Source: an uncultured Pseudomonadales bacterium (GTDB lineage Bacteria > Pseudomonadota > Gammaproteobacteria > Pseudomonadales > Azotimanducaceae). From it: DNA of 64,000 nt. Numbering within the stretch: the stretch's first letter is position 1; the number at the start of each line of letters is the position of its first letter. Positions 44,602 through 52,879 of this stretch are shown here, piece by piece. The position numbers and the translations under genes were made by a program. The notes under the pieces are model-generated. The model was not told the origin of the DNA and ran no database searches. It saw nothing but the letters and a program-made list of their open reading frames with translations. Location: the NCBI GenBank assembly GCA_951813515.1, contig OX638346.1, positions 4,023,617 to 4,087,616 of the forward strand, in the 5' to 3' direction.

Positions 44602-45962
44602 TATTCTTCGCTCGACCCGGTCGTATCCGACGTCGTCTTGTTTTCTCCAGCCGCGTCCTGGGGCCGGCGGGCCGTTCGGCGAGCCGTCCGCGATTGATCC
44701 AGCTCGCGCAGTGTAGCCAATCTGTCGGCGATTTTTGCCTCGATGCCGCGCTTCTTGGGCCGGTAGAAGCGCACGTCCTCCATCTCGTCCGGGAAATAGC
44801 GCTCGCCGGCGGCGTAGGCGTCAGGTTCGTCGTGCGCGTAGCGGTATCCCTTGCCGTGGCCGAGTTCCGCCGCAAGCCGCGTCGGCGCGTTGCGAAACCG
44901 CGCCGGAACCGGGTAGCTCGGATGCGTCGCGACAAATTCCCGCGCGGCGCCAAGCGCCTCCTCCACCGCGTTGCTCTTCGGCAGGCAGGCGAGGTAGACG
45001 ACCGCCTGCGCCAGCGCCAACTCGCCCTCGGGCGATCCCAGCCGGTGATAGGCATCCCATGCGGCTAGCGCCAGTTGCAGCGCGCGCGGGTCGGCGGTGC
45101 CGATGTCCTCGGTTGCCATGCGCGCCACCCGACGCGCGATGTATAGGGGGTCGCAACCGCCGTCGAGCATGCGCGCGAGCCAGTACAGCGCGGCATCCGG
45201 CGAACTTCCGCGCACCGCCTTGTGCAGGGCGGAAATCTGGTCGTAGAAGGCGTCACCGCGCTTGTCGAAACCGCGATAGCCCTGGCCGCCGGCGAACTCG
45301 ACGTGCTCCGCGGTGATGCTGCCGTCGCCGAGTTGCGCCGCGATCTCCAGGGTATTCAACACCCGGCGCGCATCGCCATCGCCACTCGCAATCAAGTTGC
45401 GAAACGCTTCCGGCTCAATCTCGGTGCCTTCGAATTCGCGCGCTATCGCGCGGCGCGTGAGCGTCTCGAGGTCCTCGGTCGCGAGCGGCTTCAGGACGTA
45501 GACGCGGGTGCGCGAAAGCAGCGCGGAATTCACCTCGAACGATGGATTCTCCGTCGTCGCGCCGATGAATACGACGGTCCCCTGCTCCACGTGCGGCAGG
45601 AACGCGTCCTGCTGCGCCTTGTTGAACCGGTGCACCTCGTCGATGAAGAGGACCGTCGTGGTGTCTGGATGTGCCTTGGCGTCGGCAATGGCCGCGCGGA
45701 CATCGCGCACGCCCGCAAGCACCGCCGAGAGGCTGGTCCAGCGCGCCCCCGCGGCTTCGGCCAGGATGCGCGCCAGTGTCGTCTTGCCGGTTCCGGGAGG
45801 GCCCCACAGGATCATGGATGCGACCCGGCGCGATGCCGCGAGGCGCGCGAGCGGGCGACCGGGCCCCAGGAGGTGCGCCTGGCCGACGAACTCGTCGAGA
45901 CGGGTCGGCCGCATGCGCGCCGCGAGCGGCGCGTCAGCGAGCGGAACTTCGCGCGGGGGCAT
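44601..45962 (-). CDS. rarA: Replication-associated recombination protein A (RarA/MgsA)
   Basis: The 453-residue AAA+ ATPase has Walker A GPPGTGKTT (54-62), Walker B VLFIDEVHRFN (about 104-114), the sensor region GATTENPSFEVNSALLSR and the C-terminal MgsA tetramerisation domain (KRGDAFYDQISALHKAVRGSSPDAALYW). It acts at stalled replication forks and interacts with SSB. The start MPPREVPLADAPLAARMRP is typical. It overlaps lolA by 29 bases and serS by one. Confidence 0.94.
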   Translation of the reverse strand: MPPREVPLADAPLAARMRPTRLDEFVGQAHLLGPGRPLARLAASRRVASMILWGPPGTGKTTLARILAEAAGARWTSLSAVLAGVRDVRAAIADAKAHPDTTTVLFIDEVHRFNKAQQDAFLPHVEQGTVVFIGATTENPSFEVNSALLSRTRVYVLKPLATEDLETLTRRAIAREFEGTEIEPEAFRNLIASGDGDARRVLNTLEIAAQLGDGSITAEHVEFAGGQGYRGFDKRGDAFYDQISALHKAVRGSSPDAALYWLARMLDGGCDPLYIARRVARMATEDIGTADPRALQLALAAWDAYHRLGSPEGELALAQAVVYLACLPKSNAVEEALGAAREFVATHPSYPVPARFRNAPTRLAAELGHGKGYRYAHDEPDAYAAGERYFPDEMEDVRFYRPKKRGIEAKIADRLATLRELDQSRTARRTARRPQDAAGENKTTSDTTGSSEE

Positions 45963-46593
45963 CGCCGATCACATCGACATCATCGGGAATGTGGAAGTCA
46001 AACGCGTCCGGCGCCGGTGCGGGATGCAATGTCGGGTTCCTGAAAACCACGCGGGTCTCCTGGTCGAGGTGATCGACGATGACGATGCCCACGAGGATCG
46101 CGCCGGGATTCGCCGACCCGCCTGCCGGTTGCGGTGAGAACGTGAGGTGAATCCGGCGGTAGAGCGCTTCTTCGTCCCTGGGGTGCAGGACAAACGCGTG
46201 GTCTTCCTCCCGGACGACGGCGAACGTGGATTCCAGGGCATCCATCGATCCGATGAGCAGGCGGGCGGGCGTGCCCTGGAGTGTCTCGTCGAGCGGCTGC
46301 ACGGTGACCTGCGCCAGGTCGGCATCGAACACGTACACCGTCGTGCCGTCGGTCACGACAAGCTGGCTGTACGGCTCCATCACCTCCCAGCGAAAACGTC
46401 CAGGCCGTCGCAGGCGCATCGTCCCGGTCGCCTTCTGCAGCGGCTGCCCGCGCCCATCGAACACCACCTGCTCGAACTGCGCGGCGTACTCCTCCATGGG
46501 CGCCAGCAATTCGCGCAATGCGGCGGAATCGGAGACGGGCGCGGCGGCGGCGACCGCAGCGGCGACGATTGCGGCTAGCTCGATATTGAGCAC
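45934..46593 (-). CDS. lolA: Outer-membrane lipoprotein carrier protein LolA
   Basis: The 219-residue protein starts at a GTG at 46593 and has a short hydrophobic signal (LAAIVAAAVAAAAPVS). The LolA barrel is visible in AQFEQVVFDGRGQPLQKATGTM, PGRFRWEVMEPYSQLVVTDG and QGTPARLLIGS. LolA shuttles lipoproteins across the periplasm from LolCDE to LolB. The C-terminal tail (DDVDVIGDAPARSSAR) is longer than usual and overlaps the rarA start; part of it may be a consequence of that overlap. Its start lies four bases after the ftsK stop. Confidence 0.88.
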   Translation of the reverse strand: MLNIELAAIVAAAVAAAAPVSDSAALRELLAPMEEYAAQFEQVVFDGRGQPLQKATGTMRLRRPGRFRWEVMEPYSQLVVTDGTTVYVFDADLAQVTVQPLDETLQGTPARLLIGSMDALESTFAVVREEDHAFVLHPRDEEALYRRIHLTFSPQPAGGSANPGAILVGIVIVDHLDQETRVVFRNPTLHPAPAPDAFDFHIPDDVDVIGDAPARSSAR

Positions 46594-46596
46594 GTG

Positions 46597-48867
46597 TCAG
46601 CGACTGTCCGGCACGAGAACCTGGCGGCTGCCGTTGGTGTCCATCGCGCTCACCACACCGGCCGCCTCCATCGTCTCGATCAGCCGGGCGGCGCGGTTGT
46701 AGCCGATCCGCAGCTTGCGCTGCACCGCCGAGATCGAAGCGCGCCGCGTCTCGATCACGTGGGCGACAGCCTCGTCGTAAAGCTCGTCCGACTGTTCCGG
46801 ATCGCTGTCTCCGGCGACGGAGAGCGTGCTGCCCGCGACCTTTTCGAGCACAGCTGTTCGGTAATCCGGTGAGCCGCGCTCCTTCCAGTCGGCAACGACG
46901 GAGTGGACTTCCTCGTCCGACACGAACGCCCCATGCACGCGCACCGGGATGCTCGTACCCGGCGGCAGAAACAGCATGTCCCCGTATCCCAGCAACTGCT
47001 CGGCACCGCCCTGGTCGAGGATCGTGCGCGAGTCCACGCGACTCGACACCTGGTAGCTCATCCGCGCCGGGATATTCGCCTTGATCAGCCCGGTGATGAC
47101 ATCCACCGACGGTCGCTGGGTGGCGAGAACCAGGTGAATCCCCGCCGCCCGCGCCTTCTGCGCCACGCGGGCGATGAGCTGATCCACCTTCTTCCCGACG
47201 ATCATCATCAGGTCCGCGAACTCGTCGATAACGACCACAATCACGGGTTCCTTCGCCAACGGCGGCGCTTCTTCCTCCGAATCCTCGGGCCACAGCGGAT
47301 CGGCAACCGGCCTGCCGGTCTGCTCAGCTTCTTCGATCCGCCGGTTGTAGCCTTCGAGGCTTCGCACCCCGAGGGTAGACATCAGGCGATAGCGGCGCTC
47401 CATCTCTTCCACGCACCAGTTGAGCGCGGTGGCCGCGTCCTTCATGTCCGTCACGACCGGGGTCAGCAGGTGCGGGATGCCCTCGTAAACCGAGAGTTCC
47501 AGCATCTTCGGGTCCACCAGGATCAGGCGCAGTTCCTCCGGCGTCGCCTTGTACAGCATGGACAGCAACATGGCGTTGACGCCCACGGACTTGCCCGAAC
47601 CGGTGGTTCCGGCGATCAGCAGGTGGGGCATCCTCGCTATATCAGCGATGACGCTGCCGCCCGAAATGTCCTTGCCCAGCGCCAGGGTCAGCGGCGAATC
47701 CGCGCGCTGATAGATGTCCGAAGCCAACACTTCGCGCAGGCGCACGGTCTCACGATGCTGGTTCGGGATCTCGATGCCCACAACCGTCTTGCCCGGGATG
47801 ACCTCGACGATCCGAACGCTGATCACGGCGAGCGAACGGGCGAGGTCTTTTGCAAGCGCCGTGATACGGCTTACCTTGACGCCGGCGGCGGGCTGCACCT
47901 CGAATCGCGTCACGACCGGACCGGGCAGGACCGATTCCACCGTCGCCTCGATGCCGAAGTCAGCGAGCTTCGTCTCGAGCAGGCGCGACATGTCCTCAAT
48001 GTTCTGATCCGAGAAGCCGCCGCGCCCGGTGGCTTCCTCCCTGTCCAGCAGGTCCAGATCCGGCATCCGCCCCGGGGGTTTGGGCGACTCGGCCGCCGCG
48101 CGCGGAACGTCAACCGTCGGCGGTTGTGCCGCGCCGGCCCTCGGCGCGGTCTTCCTTGTCTTCGAGCGGCTCGCTGGCACGCGACGCGCCGGTCGCTTTT
48201 TCGCCGGTGTCCCGACATGACCGGCGTCCGCTTTGGCCGCCAGCGCCTTGTTCCACAACGAACGCGCCATCCGTGCCGCCGCATCGACTGCCGCCACCGC
48301 CATGTGAGTCACCCTGTGTACGCCCTTGCCGGTCGCCTCGACGACGGCGACCCACGAAAACCCCAGGGCGGCCTGGGCGCCGATCATCAACATGACCAAC
48401 GCGATCAACGTCAGGCCGACCCAACCCAGCACCGGCAAACCCATCGAAGCCAGCGCATCGCCGACGATGCCGCCCGGCCCCGCCCGCAGCACCGTGGTCG
48501 GCGCGACGTGCAGGCACGCCAGCACGCAGGCAGACACGACCACCGCCAGCCAACCGCAAGACCGGATGCCGAACAGCGGCCAAGTCCAGGGCTTGGGCGC
48601 GGGACGCAGGACCTTGACGCCCGCGACCACCAGCGCGAGCGGCAGCAGGTAGGAGATGCGTCCGAACAGGGACAGGATGATGTCGGCGACGAGCGCGCCG
48701 CTCTTGCCGACGAGATTGGTCACCGTGAGATCGGTGCCGGAAAAGCTCCAGGCGGGGTCGTGCTCCGAATAGGACGCGATGGCAAGGAAGACGTAGACCG
48801 CGAGCGCCAGCAGCAAGACCAGCGCGATTTCGCGCAGGGGCAACGCGGTGGTGCGAGTCTCGGCCAA
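46597..48867 (-). CDS. ftsK: DNA translocase FtsK
   Basis: The 756-residue protein has four transmembrane helices in the first 180 residues (EIALVLLLALAVYVFLAIAS; LPLALVVAGVKVL; WLAVVVSACVLACLHVAP; LTLIALVMLMIGAQAALGF). A basic linker follows, then the RecA-like motor with Walker A GTTGSGKSVGVN (K426) and Walker B VVIDEFADLMM. The C-terminal gamma winged helix (SISAVQRKLRIGYNRAARLIE) recognises KOPS. It pumps chromosome ends through the closing septum and activates XerCD. The linker is short, as in many non-enteric Gammaproteobacteria. Confidence 0.95.
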   Translation of the reverse strand: MAETRTTALPLREIALVLLLALAVYVFLAIASYSEHDPAWSFSGTDLTVTNLVGKSGALVADIILSLFGRISYLLPLALVVAGVKVLRPAPKPWTWPLFGIRSCGWLAVVVSACVLACLHVAPTTVLRAGPGGIVGDALASMGLPVLGWVGLTLIALVMLMIGAQAALGFSWVAVVEATGKGVHRVTHMAVAAVDAAARMARSLWNKALAAKADAGHVGTPAKKRPARRVPASRSKTRKTAPRAGAAQPPTVDVPRAAAESPKPPGRMPDLDLLDREEATGRGGFSDQNIEDMSRLLETKLADFGIEATVESVLPGPVVTRFEVQPAAGVKVSRITALAKDLARSLAVISVRIVEVIPGKTVVGIEIPNQHRETVRLREVLASDIYQRADSPLTLALGKDISGGSVIADIARMPHLLIAGTTGSGKSVGVNAMLLSMLYKATPEELRLILVDPKMLELSVYEGIPHLLTPVVTDMKDAATALNWCVEEMERRYRLMSTLGVRSLEGYNRRIEEAEQTGRPVADPLWPEDSEEEAPPLAKEPVIVVVIDEFADLMMIVGKKVDQLIARVAQKARAAGIHLVLATQRPSVDVITGLIKANIPARMSYQVSSRVDSRTILDQGGAEQLLGYGDMLFLPPGTSIPVRVHGAFVSDEEVHSVVADWKERGSPDYRTAVLEKVAGSTLSVAGDSDPEQSDELYDEAVAHVIETRRASISAVQRKLRIGYNRAARLIETMEAAGVVSAMDTNGSRQVLVPDSR

Positions 48868-48953
48868 ATCATCCCTCGCGGTGGCGCAAAGCGGTATTTT
48901 ACTCCCTTACGGCCCCTCTTTGGGATTCGCGGTCTCGCCTCGCAGCGAACCGC

Positions 48954-49487
48954 CTACTCCGCCGTCCAGACTCCGTCGACGCATCGATACGCCGCCGAAC
49001 CGATAACGATGTTCCCTCCGACAAGACGGACAGGCGTATCCGGTGATGCCGCCACGGAGAAGTTCGAAGGACAGGCTGGCTCGCCATCCCAGGAGATATC
49101 CGCGCGAAGCAGGTCGCCGGCGAGGCAAAGCTCGGCTCGGTCCTGTCGTCCCGGCCCGCCGAACGGTCCGACCAGCAGCATCGCGCGCACGCATTCTTGC
49201 TGCGTGTCCGCCTCCCCTATGGCCGCCTCGTCCGCTGTCGGGGCGGCCACAAGGGCGGGTTCCGCATCGCGCGGGGGGCGTCGCTCCGTTGGCGGCACAT
49301 CGAGTTCGATATTCGTCAGCACGATCGCAAGGACCAGCGCGATGGCGATCGTGAAGGCGGCACCCGCCACGAGCGCAACCACCCAGCGCCGCGTCGCCCG
49401 ACGCGCTTGCCTGAGGATTCTGGCGTCGAGATCCGCCGGCGAGGTCTCGTCCGACCGATAGGTCTTGTCGAACCAGTCTTCAGACAT
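48954..49487 (-). CDS. Membrane protein encoded with an ECF sigma factor, possible anti-sigma factor
   Basis: The 177-residue protein has a 35-residue cytoplasmic N-terminus (SEDWFDKTYRSDETSPADLD), one transmembrane helix (about 36-60, VVALVAGAAFTIAIALVLAI) and a periplasmic domain with four cysteines. Its start overlaps the sigma gene stop by eight bases, the standard arrangement for ECF sigma and its membrane anti-sigma factor. It lacks the zinc HxxxCxxC motif of common anti-sigma domains and its cytoplasmic part is very short. Binding to sigma is therefore inferred from position alone. Confidence 0.65.
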   Translation of the reverse strand: MSEDWFDKTYRSDETSPADLDARILRQARRATRRWVVALVAGAAFTIAIALVLAIVLTNIELDVPPTERRPPRDAEPALVAAPTADEAAIGEADTQQECVRAMLLVGPFGGPGRQDRAELCLAGDLLRADISWDGEPACPSNFSVAASPDTPVRLVGGNIVIGSAAYRCVDGVWTAE

Positions 49488-50007
49488 ACTCTCGCATCCC
49501 CCGCCTCAGTTTCGCCATGGCGTAACGCAGACGGCTCTTCACGCCTTCCTCCGTGACGCCCGTCACCTGCGCGATCTCCCTGATCGTCAGGCCGGCTTCC
49601 CTGTGCATGATCAACGCCTCCCGCTGCGCATTGGGCAAGGTTGCGATCAATTCGTTCAAGCGTTCCGTCGCCTCCAGGTTGGCGGCATCCCGCTCCGGCG
49701 ATCCGTCTGCGATCGCCTCCACATCCGAGTCCGCCTCCCGAGGCTGACGGCGGAACTGATCCATCAGCACGTTGTGTGCGATAGCGAACAGGTAGGCGCG
49801 GAATTTCCCTTCGCCCCGGTATTGTCCGCGTTTCGCCACCACGCGCGACCAGGTCTCCTGGTGACCGTCGGCGGCGTTCGCCGGATCCGTAGCCCGCAGG
49901 AAATAGCGGTACACGGCGTCCTTGTGCCGCCCGTACAAGGTCTCGAACGCCGCGTAGTCGCCCGCGGCGAAACGACCCATCAGGTAGTCGTCCGAGGATT
50001 CAAACAA
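49480..50007 (-). CDS. ECF-family RNA polymerase sigma factor
   Basis: The 175-residue protein has sigma region 2 (about 10-80; FETLYGRHKDAVYRYFLR; FRAYLFAIAHNVLMDQFRR) and region 4 (about 115-170; LPNAQREALIMHREAGLTI, then REIAQVTGVTEEGVKSRLRY). Such factors direct a small regulon in response to an envelope signal. It is followed with overlap by a membrane protein that may be its anti-sigma factor. The 5' end lies next to a palindromic repeat at 50039, so its promoter would be in that element or just past it. Confidence 0.9.
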   Translation of the reverse strand: MFESSDDYLMGRFAAGDYAAFETLYGRHKDAVYRYFLRATDPANAADGHQETWSRVVAKRGQYRGEGKFRAYLFAIAHNVLMDQFRRQPREADSDVEAIADGSPERDAANLEATERLNELIATLPNAQREALIMHREAGLTIREIAQVTGVTEEGVKSRLRYAMAKLRRGMREYV

Positions 50008-50038
50008 TGCCGGGCACCACGTCGCATCTCTCCAGCAA

Positions 50039-50110
50039 AGTTAACCCCTTATCGGCTCTCTCCGTTCCAATCAACGTGCGGAGGCGGGAAAAGGGGTCAC
50101 GTGTTGTTCC
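50039..50110. repeat. Palindromic REP-like element, copy 1
   Basis: The element has outer arms AACCCCTT and AAAAGGGGT around a centre containing CTCCGTTCCAATC. A diverged copy lies 580 bases downstream. The layout is like REP elements mobilised by RAYT transposases, but no transposase is in the window. The 297 bases from 50111 to 50407 that follow it hold no recognised gene. Confidence 0.6.
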
Positions 50111-50407
50111 ACGAAGATCGACTCCTCCAAGGACCCGGGCGCTGGCGGGCGTTCAGGGCCGAGGGACCTGCCGTTCGACTGACATGGGCATCCCTCGTCG
50201 CTTGATGTGCCCCATGAGACGGCGGGGACAGGTCAGGCACAAACCAAAATATTGTCTAATCTTTCACAAAGATACGGGGAATTTATGGATTCGAACGAAA
50301 CATTTGACAATCTTTCTCGGAGGTGACTCTCAGCCGTTGCGCGGCGATGCCATGGCCCGGTTTGTCCGCGAACGCGAGCAACGCGCGGCGGAAGATGAAG
50401 TGACCGG

Positions 50408-50620
50408 GTGGAGGCGGTGACCGGGCTCCGCCGGGCGGCTCTACCGGCTTATCCCACCGTCGTGGTGCGCGAAGCCATCGTCAACGCCCTCGCGCATCGG
50501 GACTACGGACTAACCGGAGCGACCGTGGATGTCACAGTCCGGGACGACCGCGTCGAGGTGGAAAGCCCCGGTCCCCTGCCAGGCCACATCACGGTCGACA
50601 ACATGCGCCGGCAAACAAGT
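50408..50620 (+). pseudogene. Fragment of an AlbA/RecG-like ATP-binding protein (HATPase_c_4 type)
   Basis: The frame encodes LPAYPTVVVREAIVNALAHR followed by DYGLTGATVDVTVRDDRVEV and ESPGPLPGHITVDNMR. This is the conserved C-terminal ATP-binding segment of proteins annotated as ATP-dependent DNA helicase-related or AlbA-domain transcriptional regulators. Both the N-terminal domain and the sequence after ENIR/DNMR are missing; the 3' side breaks where the second palindromic element begins (50618). It is too short to be functional. Loss was probably linked to rearrangement between the repeats. Confidence 0.7.
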
Positions 50621-50690
50621 AACCCTTTTCCCGGACCTCGTCCGTTCCAATCGATGTGAGTGAACGGAACAAGGTGTCATCGTGATTCAT
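50618..50690. repeat. Palindromic REP-like element, copy 2
   Basis: This copy shares TCCGTTCCAATC and the spacing of the outer arms (AACCCTTTTCC and GGAACAAGGTGT) with copy 1, with mismatches elsewhere. It marks the end of the ATP-binding fragment and lies 66 bases before the tonB start. Confidence 0.6.
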
Positions 50691-50756
50691 TCAAGACTAG
50701 CTTTGCAGGAACCCCTGGCAGTCCCCGGATGCGTGGGGAAGGTCGATAACGGGCAG

Positions 50757-51356
50757 ATGGCGCGATATGCGATCAGCGTTGCAACGGGACTGGTCGCGAC
50801 CCTGCTCCTGTTTCTTCTCATGCAGGCGCTGATCAAGAGCGATATGAACCCGTTCACCGATCCCGGAATGGGCCAGGTTCTCCAGTTCGTGCGCCTGCAG
50901 GAGGAGGTGGAGGTGCCGCCCCGGAGAGACCGGATAAAGCCACCTCCCCCGCCCGACGAGATGCCGCCGGATCGCCCCAAACCTGACTACGACATCGATG
51001 TCGGGGTCGGAATCGAGATCGTCCCGCTCACGATCAAACGAGAGAGAGGGGGACCCATCGGTCCCGGATTCAAGGCCGATGGCGAATACTTGCCAATCGT
51101 CAAGGTCAAGCCAGTCTATCCCCGCCGCGCCCAGCAGAGAGGCATCGAGGGGTACGTTCTGCTCGAGTTTGTCGTCACGACCTCGGGCGCGGTGCGCGAT
51201 CCCGTGGTCGTCGAGGCGAAACCTCCGGGCGTCTTCGAGCAGTCGGCCATTCGGGCGGCGCTCAAGTTCAAATACAAGCCGAAGGTCGCCAACGGGGAGG
51301 CGATGGAGGTTTCGGGCGTCCGTAATCTCATCAAATTTGAACTCGAGGGCGGCTGA
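50757..51356 (+). CDS. TonB-family protein
   Basis: The 199-residue protein starts at MARYAISVATGLVATLLLF; an upstream frame is open but not membrane-like. It has an N-terminal transmembrane helix (about 5-25), a Pro-rich periplasmic linker (RDRIKPPPPPDEMPPDRPKP, about 61-80) and a C-terminal TonB domain (KVKPVYPRRAQQRGIEGYVL; IRAALKFKYKPKVANG). TonB carries energy from ExbBD to outer-membrane receptors; two such receptors are encoded in the window, but no exbBD here. It precedes the ECF sigma gene by 53 bases on the same strand, so it may belong to the same unit. Confidence 0.88.
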   Translation: MARYAISVATGLVATLLLFLLMQALIKSDMNPFTDPGMGQVLQFVRLQEEVEVPPRRDRIKPPPPPDEMPPDRPKPDYDIDVGVGIEIVPLTIKRERGGPIGPGFKADGEYLPIVKVKPVYPRRAQQRGIEGYVLLEFVVTTSGAVRDPVVVEAKPPGVFEQSAIRAALKFKYKPKVANGEAMEVSGVRNLIKFELEGG

Positions 51357-51409
51357 AGTCGGCGCGAACGCCTTGCCGTGACTCCGACGAACGCCGTAAG
51401 TTCCCGGTC

Positions 51410-51979
51410 ATGGCTAGACACCCGAAGCGGGATCCGCGAAGCGATGCAGCGCTGGTGCAAACCTGTAACCAGGATGATTCCCGCGCCGCCCAAGCCGCAT
51501 TCGAGGCCATCTACCTTCGCCACAAGGACTACGTCCTACGGGTCGCGCTGCGCTTCACGCCGGACATCGATCTGGCGCTGGATGCCTTGCAGGACACCTT
51601 CGTCCAACTGCTGCGCCGGTTCCCGCCGGCGGGTGACGGCATCACGCTGACCGCCAGGCTGACGACGCTGCTCTACCCCATCGCGCGGAACGCGACCATC
51701 ACTGCCCTGCGCCGGGCCGGCAGGTTCCCGGTCGCCGATGATGTCGTCCCCGATCAGCTTCCCGCGCGGCCCGACCTGGACGACGACGACATCGCCAGGT
51801 TGCTCTCCGCTCTACCCATCGGCCAGCGAGAGGCGATCACGCTGCGTTTCGTGGACGGCATGTCGATACGGGAAGTCGCGCAAGCGCTCGACATACCCGA
51901 GGGCACGGTGAAATCCCGGCTTCACCAGGGCATTGCCAGGCTCAGGGCGTCCCCGGCGCTGAAGGACTTTTTCGATTGA
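51410..51979 (+). CDS. ECF-family RNA polymerase sigma factor
   Basis: The 189-residue protein has region 2 (AFEAIYLRHKDYVLRVALRF; DALQDTFVQLLRRF) and region 4 (LPIGQREAITLRFVDGMSI, then REVAQALDIPEGTVKSRLHQ). It differs from the ECF factor at 49480 in the loop between the two regions and in the acidic DDDDIARLL helix. Downstream, after 49 bases, comes a membrane protein with a periplasmic dockerin loop, then a cohesin-like protein and a VIT-VWA lipoprotein. The membrane protein is the natural candidate for its anti-sigma factor. Confidence 0.9.
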   Translation: MARHPKRDPRSDAALVQTCNQDDSRAAQAAFEAIYLRHKDYVLRVALRFTPDIDLALDALQDTFVQLLRRFPPAGDGITLTARLTTLLYPIARNATITALRRAGRFPVADDVVPDQLPARPDLDDDDIARLLSALPIGQREAITLRFVDGMSIREVAQALDIPEGTVKSRLHQGIARLRASPALKDFFD

Positions 51980-52028
51980 ATGAACCTTTTGCCGGTCTCG
52001 TGCGTTATATGGTCAGGAAACCATCGAC

Positions 52029-52421
52029 ATGACAGCCGAAATCGAACAAGACGAGCAACTGCCGAGCGCCCTAGTCGACGAATTGAAGCGTATCGACCAA
52101 GCGCCCTCGGTGATCACCTCCCGTGTCGACCGCACCCTGTCGACCATGGCGCACGGACATTTCTCGTCCCGCCCGGTGCGGCGATGGCGACAGCCCGCCT
52201 GGGGCGCAGCAGCCGCTTGCGTGCTGGCCGCGGTGCTCATCACGACCAACCCTCTCCAGGACCGAAGCGATAGGTCGATATACGCTGACGTGGACGGTTC
52301 CGGCGCGGTCGACATCGCGGATGTCCTGGCCCTGGCGCGCAGCGGGCAAGGCGTCGACCAGGGCGATCTCGATGCCTTCGCCTTCAGGCTCGTATCGCTC
52401 AATCGGGACGTTGGGCCATGA
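52029..52421 (+). CDS. Membrane protein with periplasmic dockerin-type EF-hand loop, putative anti-sigma factor
   Basis: The 130-residue protein has a cytoplasmic N-terminus (1-54) rich in charged residues, basic residues RRWRQ before a helix at about 57-73 (WGAAAACVLAAVLIT), and a short periplasmic tail. In the tail, residues 87-98 form a perfect calcium-binding dockerin loop with ligands at D87, D89, S91, A93 (backbone), D95 and D98 (DVDGSGAVDIAD), followed by a degenerate second half (QGDLDAFAFRLVSL). A good ribosome site (AGGAAA) precedes the ATG. Position after an ECF sigma gene suggests an anti-sigma role; the next gene encodes a cohesin-like partner. This combination is unusual and the function is inferred. 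Confidence 0.75.
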   Translation: MTAEIEQDEQLPSALVDELKRIDQAPSVITSRVDRTLSTMAHGHFSSRPVRRWRQPAWGAAAACVLAAVLITTNPLQDRSDRSIYADVDGSGAVDIADVLALARSGQGVDQGDLDAFAFRLVSLNRDVGP

Positions 52422-52879
52422 AGAAACTGCTTCTGACTCTTGCGCTGGCAGCCGTGTTCTCCACGGCCGCATGGGCAGAGCGCGCGCAAAGCCCCCGGTT
52501 CGTTCCGCTAGAAGTCCAGCTGGATAGCCCCGAACCCGTCGCCGCCTGGCAGTTCGAACTGGAGGATCGCCAGGCCGCGACGAAGGTCGTCGGTGTCGAA
52601 AGCGGCGGCCACCCCGCGTTTCGCACGGCGCCCTACTACGACCGAACGGCCGTCGCCCAGGGCGACACATCGAGAATCGTGGTCGCCGACTATTCACTCG
52701 CCGATACGGACCAGTTGCCATCTGGCCGTATTCGTCTCGCCACGCTGCACCTGATGGTGCGGGGCGAGCCCGATTTCGAACTGCGTTTGATTACGGCAAC
52801 GACGCCAGATGGAGGCGCGATCGACGCGTCCATTTCCCTCGCGGAAACCAGCACAGACCCCAAGGAGAGATCCCCATGA
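52418..52879 (+). CDS. Secreted cohesin-like beta-sandwich protein
   Basis: The 153-residue protein has a signal peptide (LLLTLALAAVFSTAAWA) and one beta-sandwich domain with the strand pattern of cohesins: VPLEVQLDSPEPVAAWQFEL at the start, ADYSLADTDQLPSGRIRLAT in the middle, LHLMVRGEPDFELRL near the end. Cohesins bind dockerins, and the preceding gene encodes a dockerin loop with a four-base overlap between genes. It also overlaps the following VIT-VWA gene by four bases. The cohesin assignment rests on pattern only; a structural prediction would decide. Confidence 0.6.
   Translation: MKKLLLTLALAAVFSTAAWAERAQSPRFVPLEVQLDSPEPVAAWQFELEDRQAATKVVGVESGGHPAFRTAPYYDRTAVAQGDTSRIVVADYSLADTDQLPSGRIRLATLHLMVRGEPDFELRLITATTPDGGAIDASISLAETSTDPKERSP

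Noticed and set aside
46903..49461. + strand frame of 852 codons opposite ftsK
   Set aside because: It is His/Arg-rich shadow sequence; ftsK on the other strand is unmistakable.
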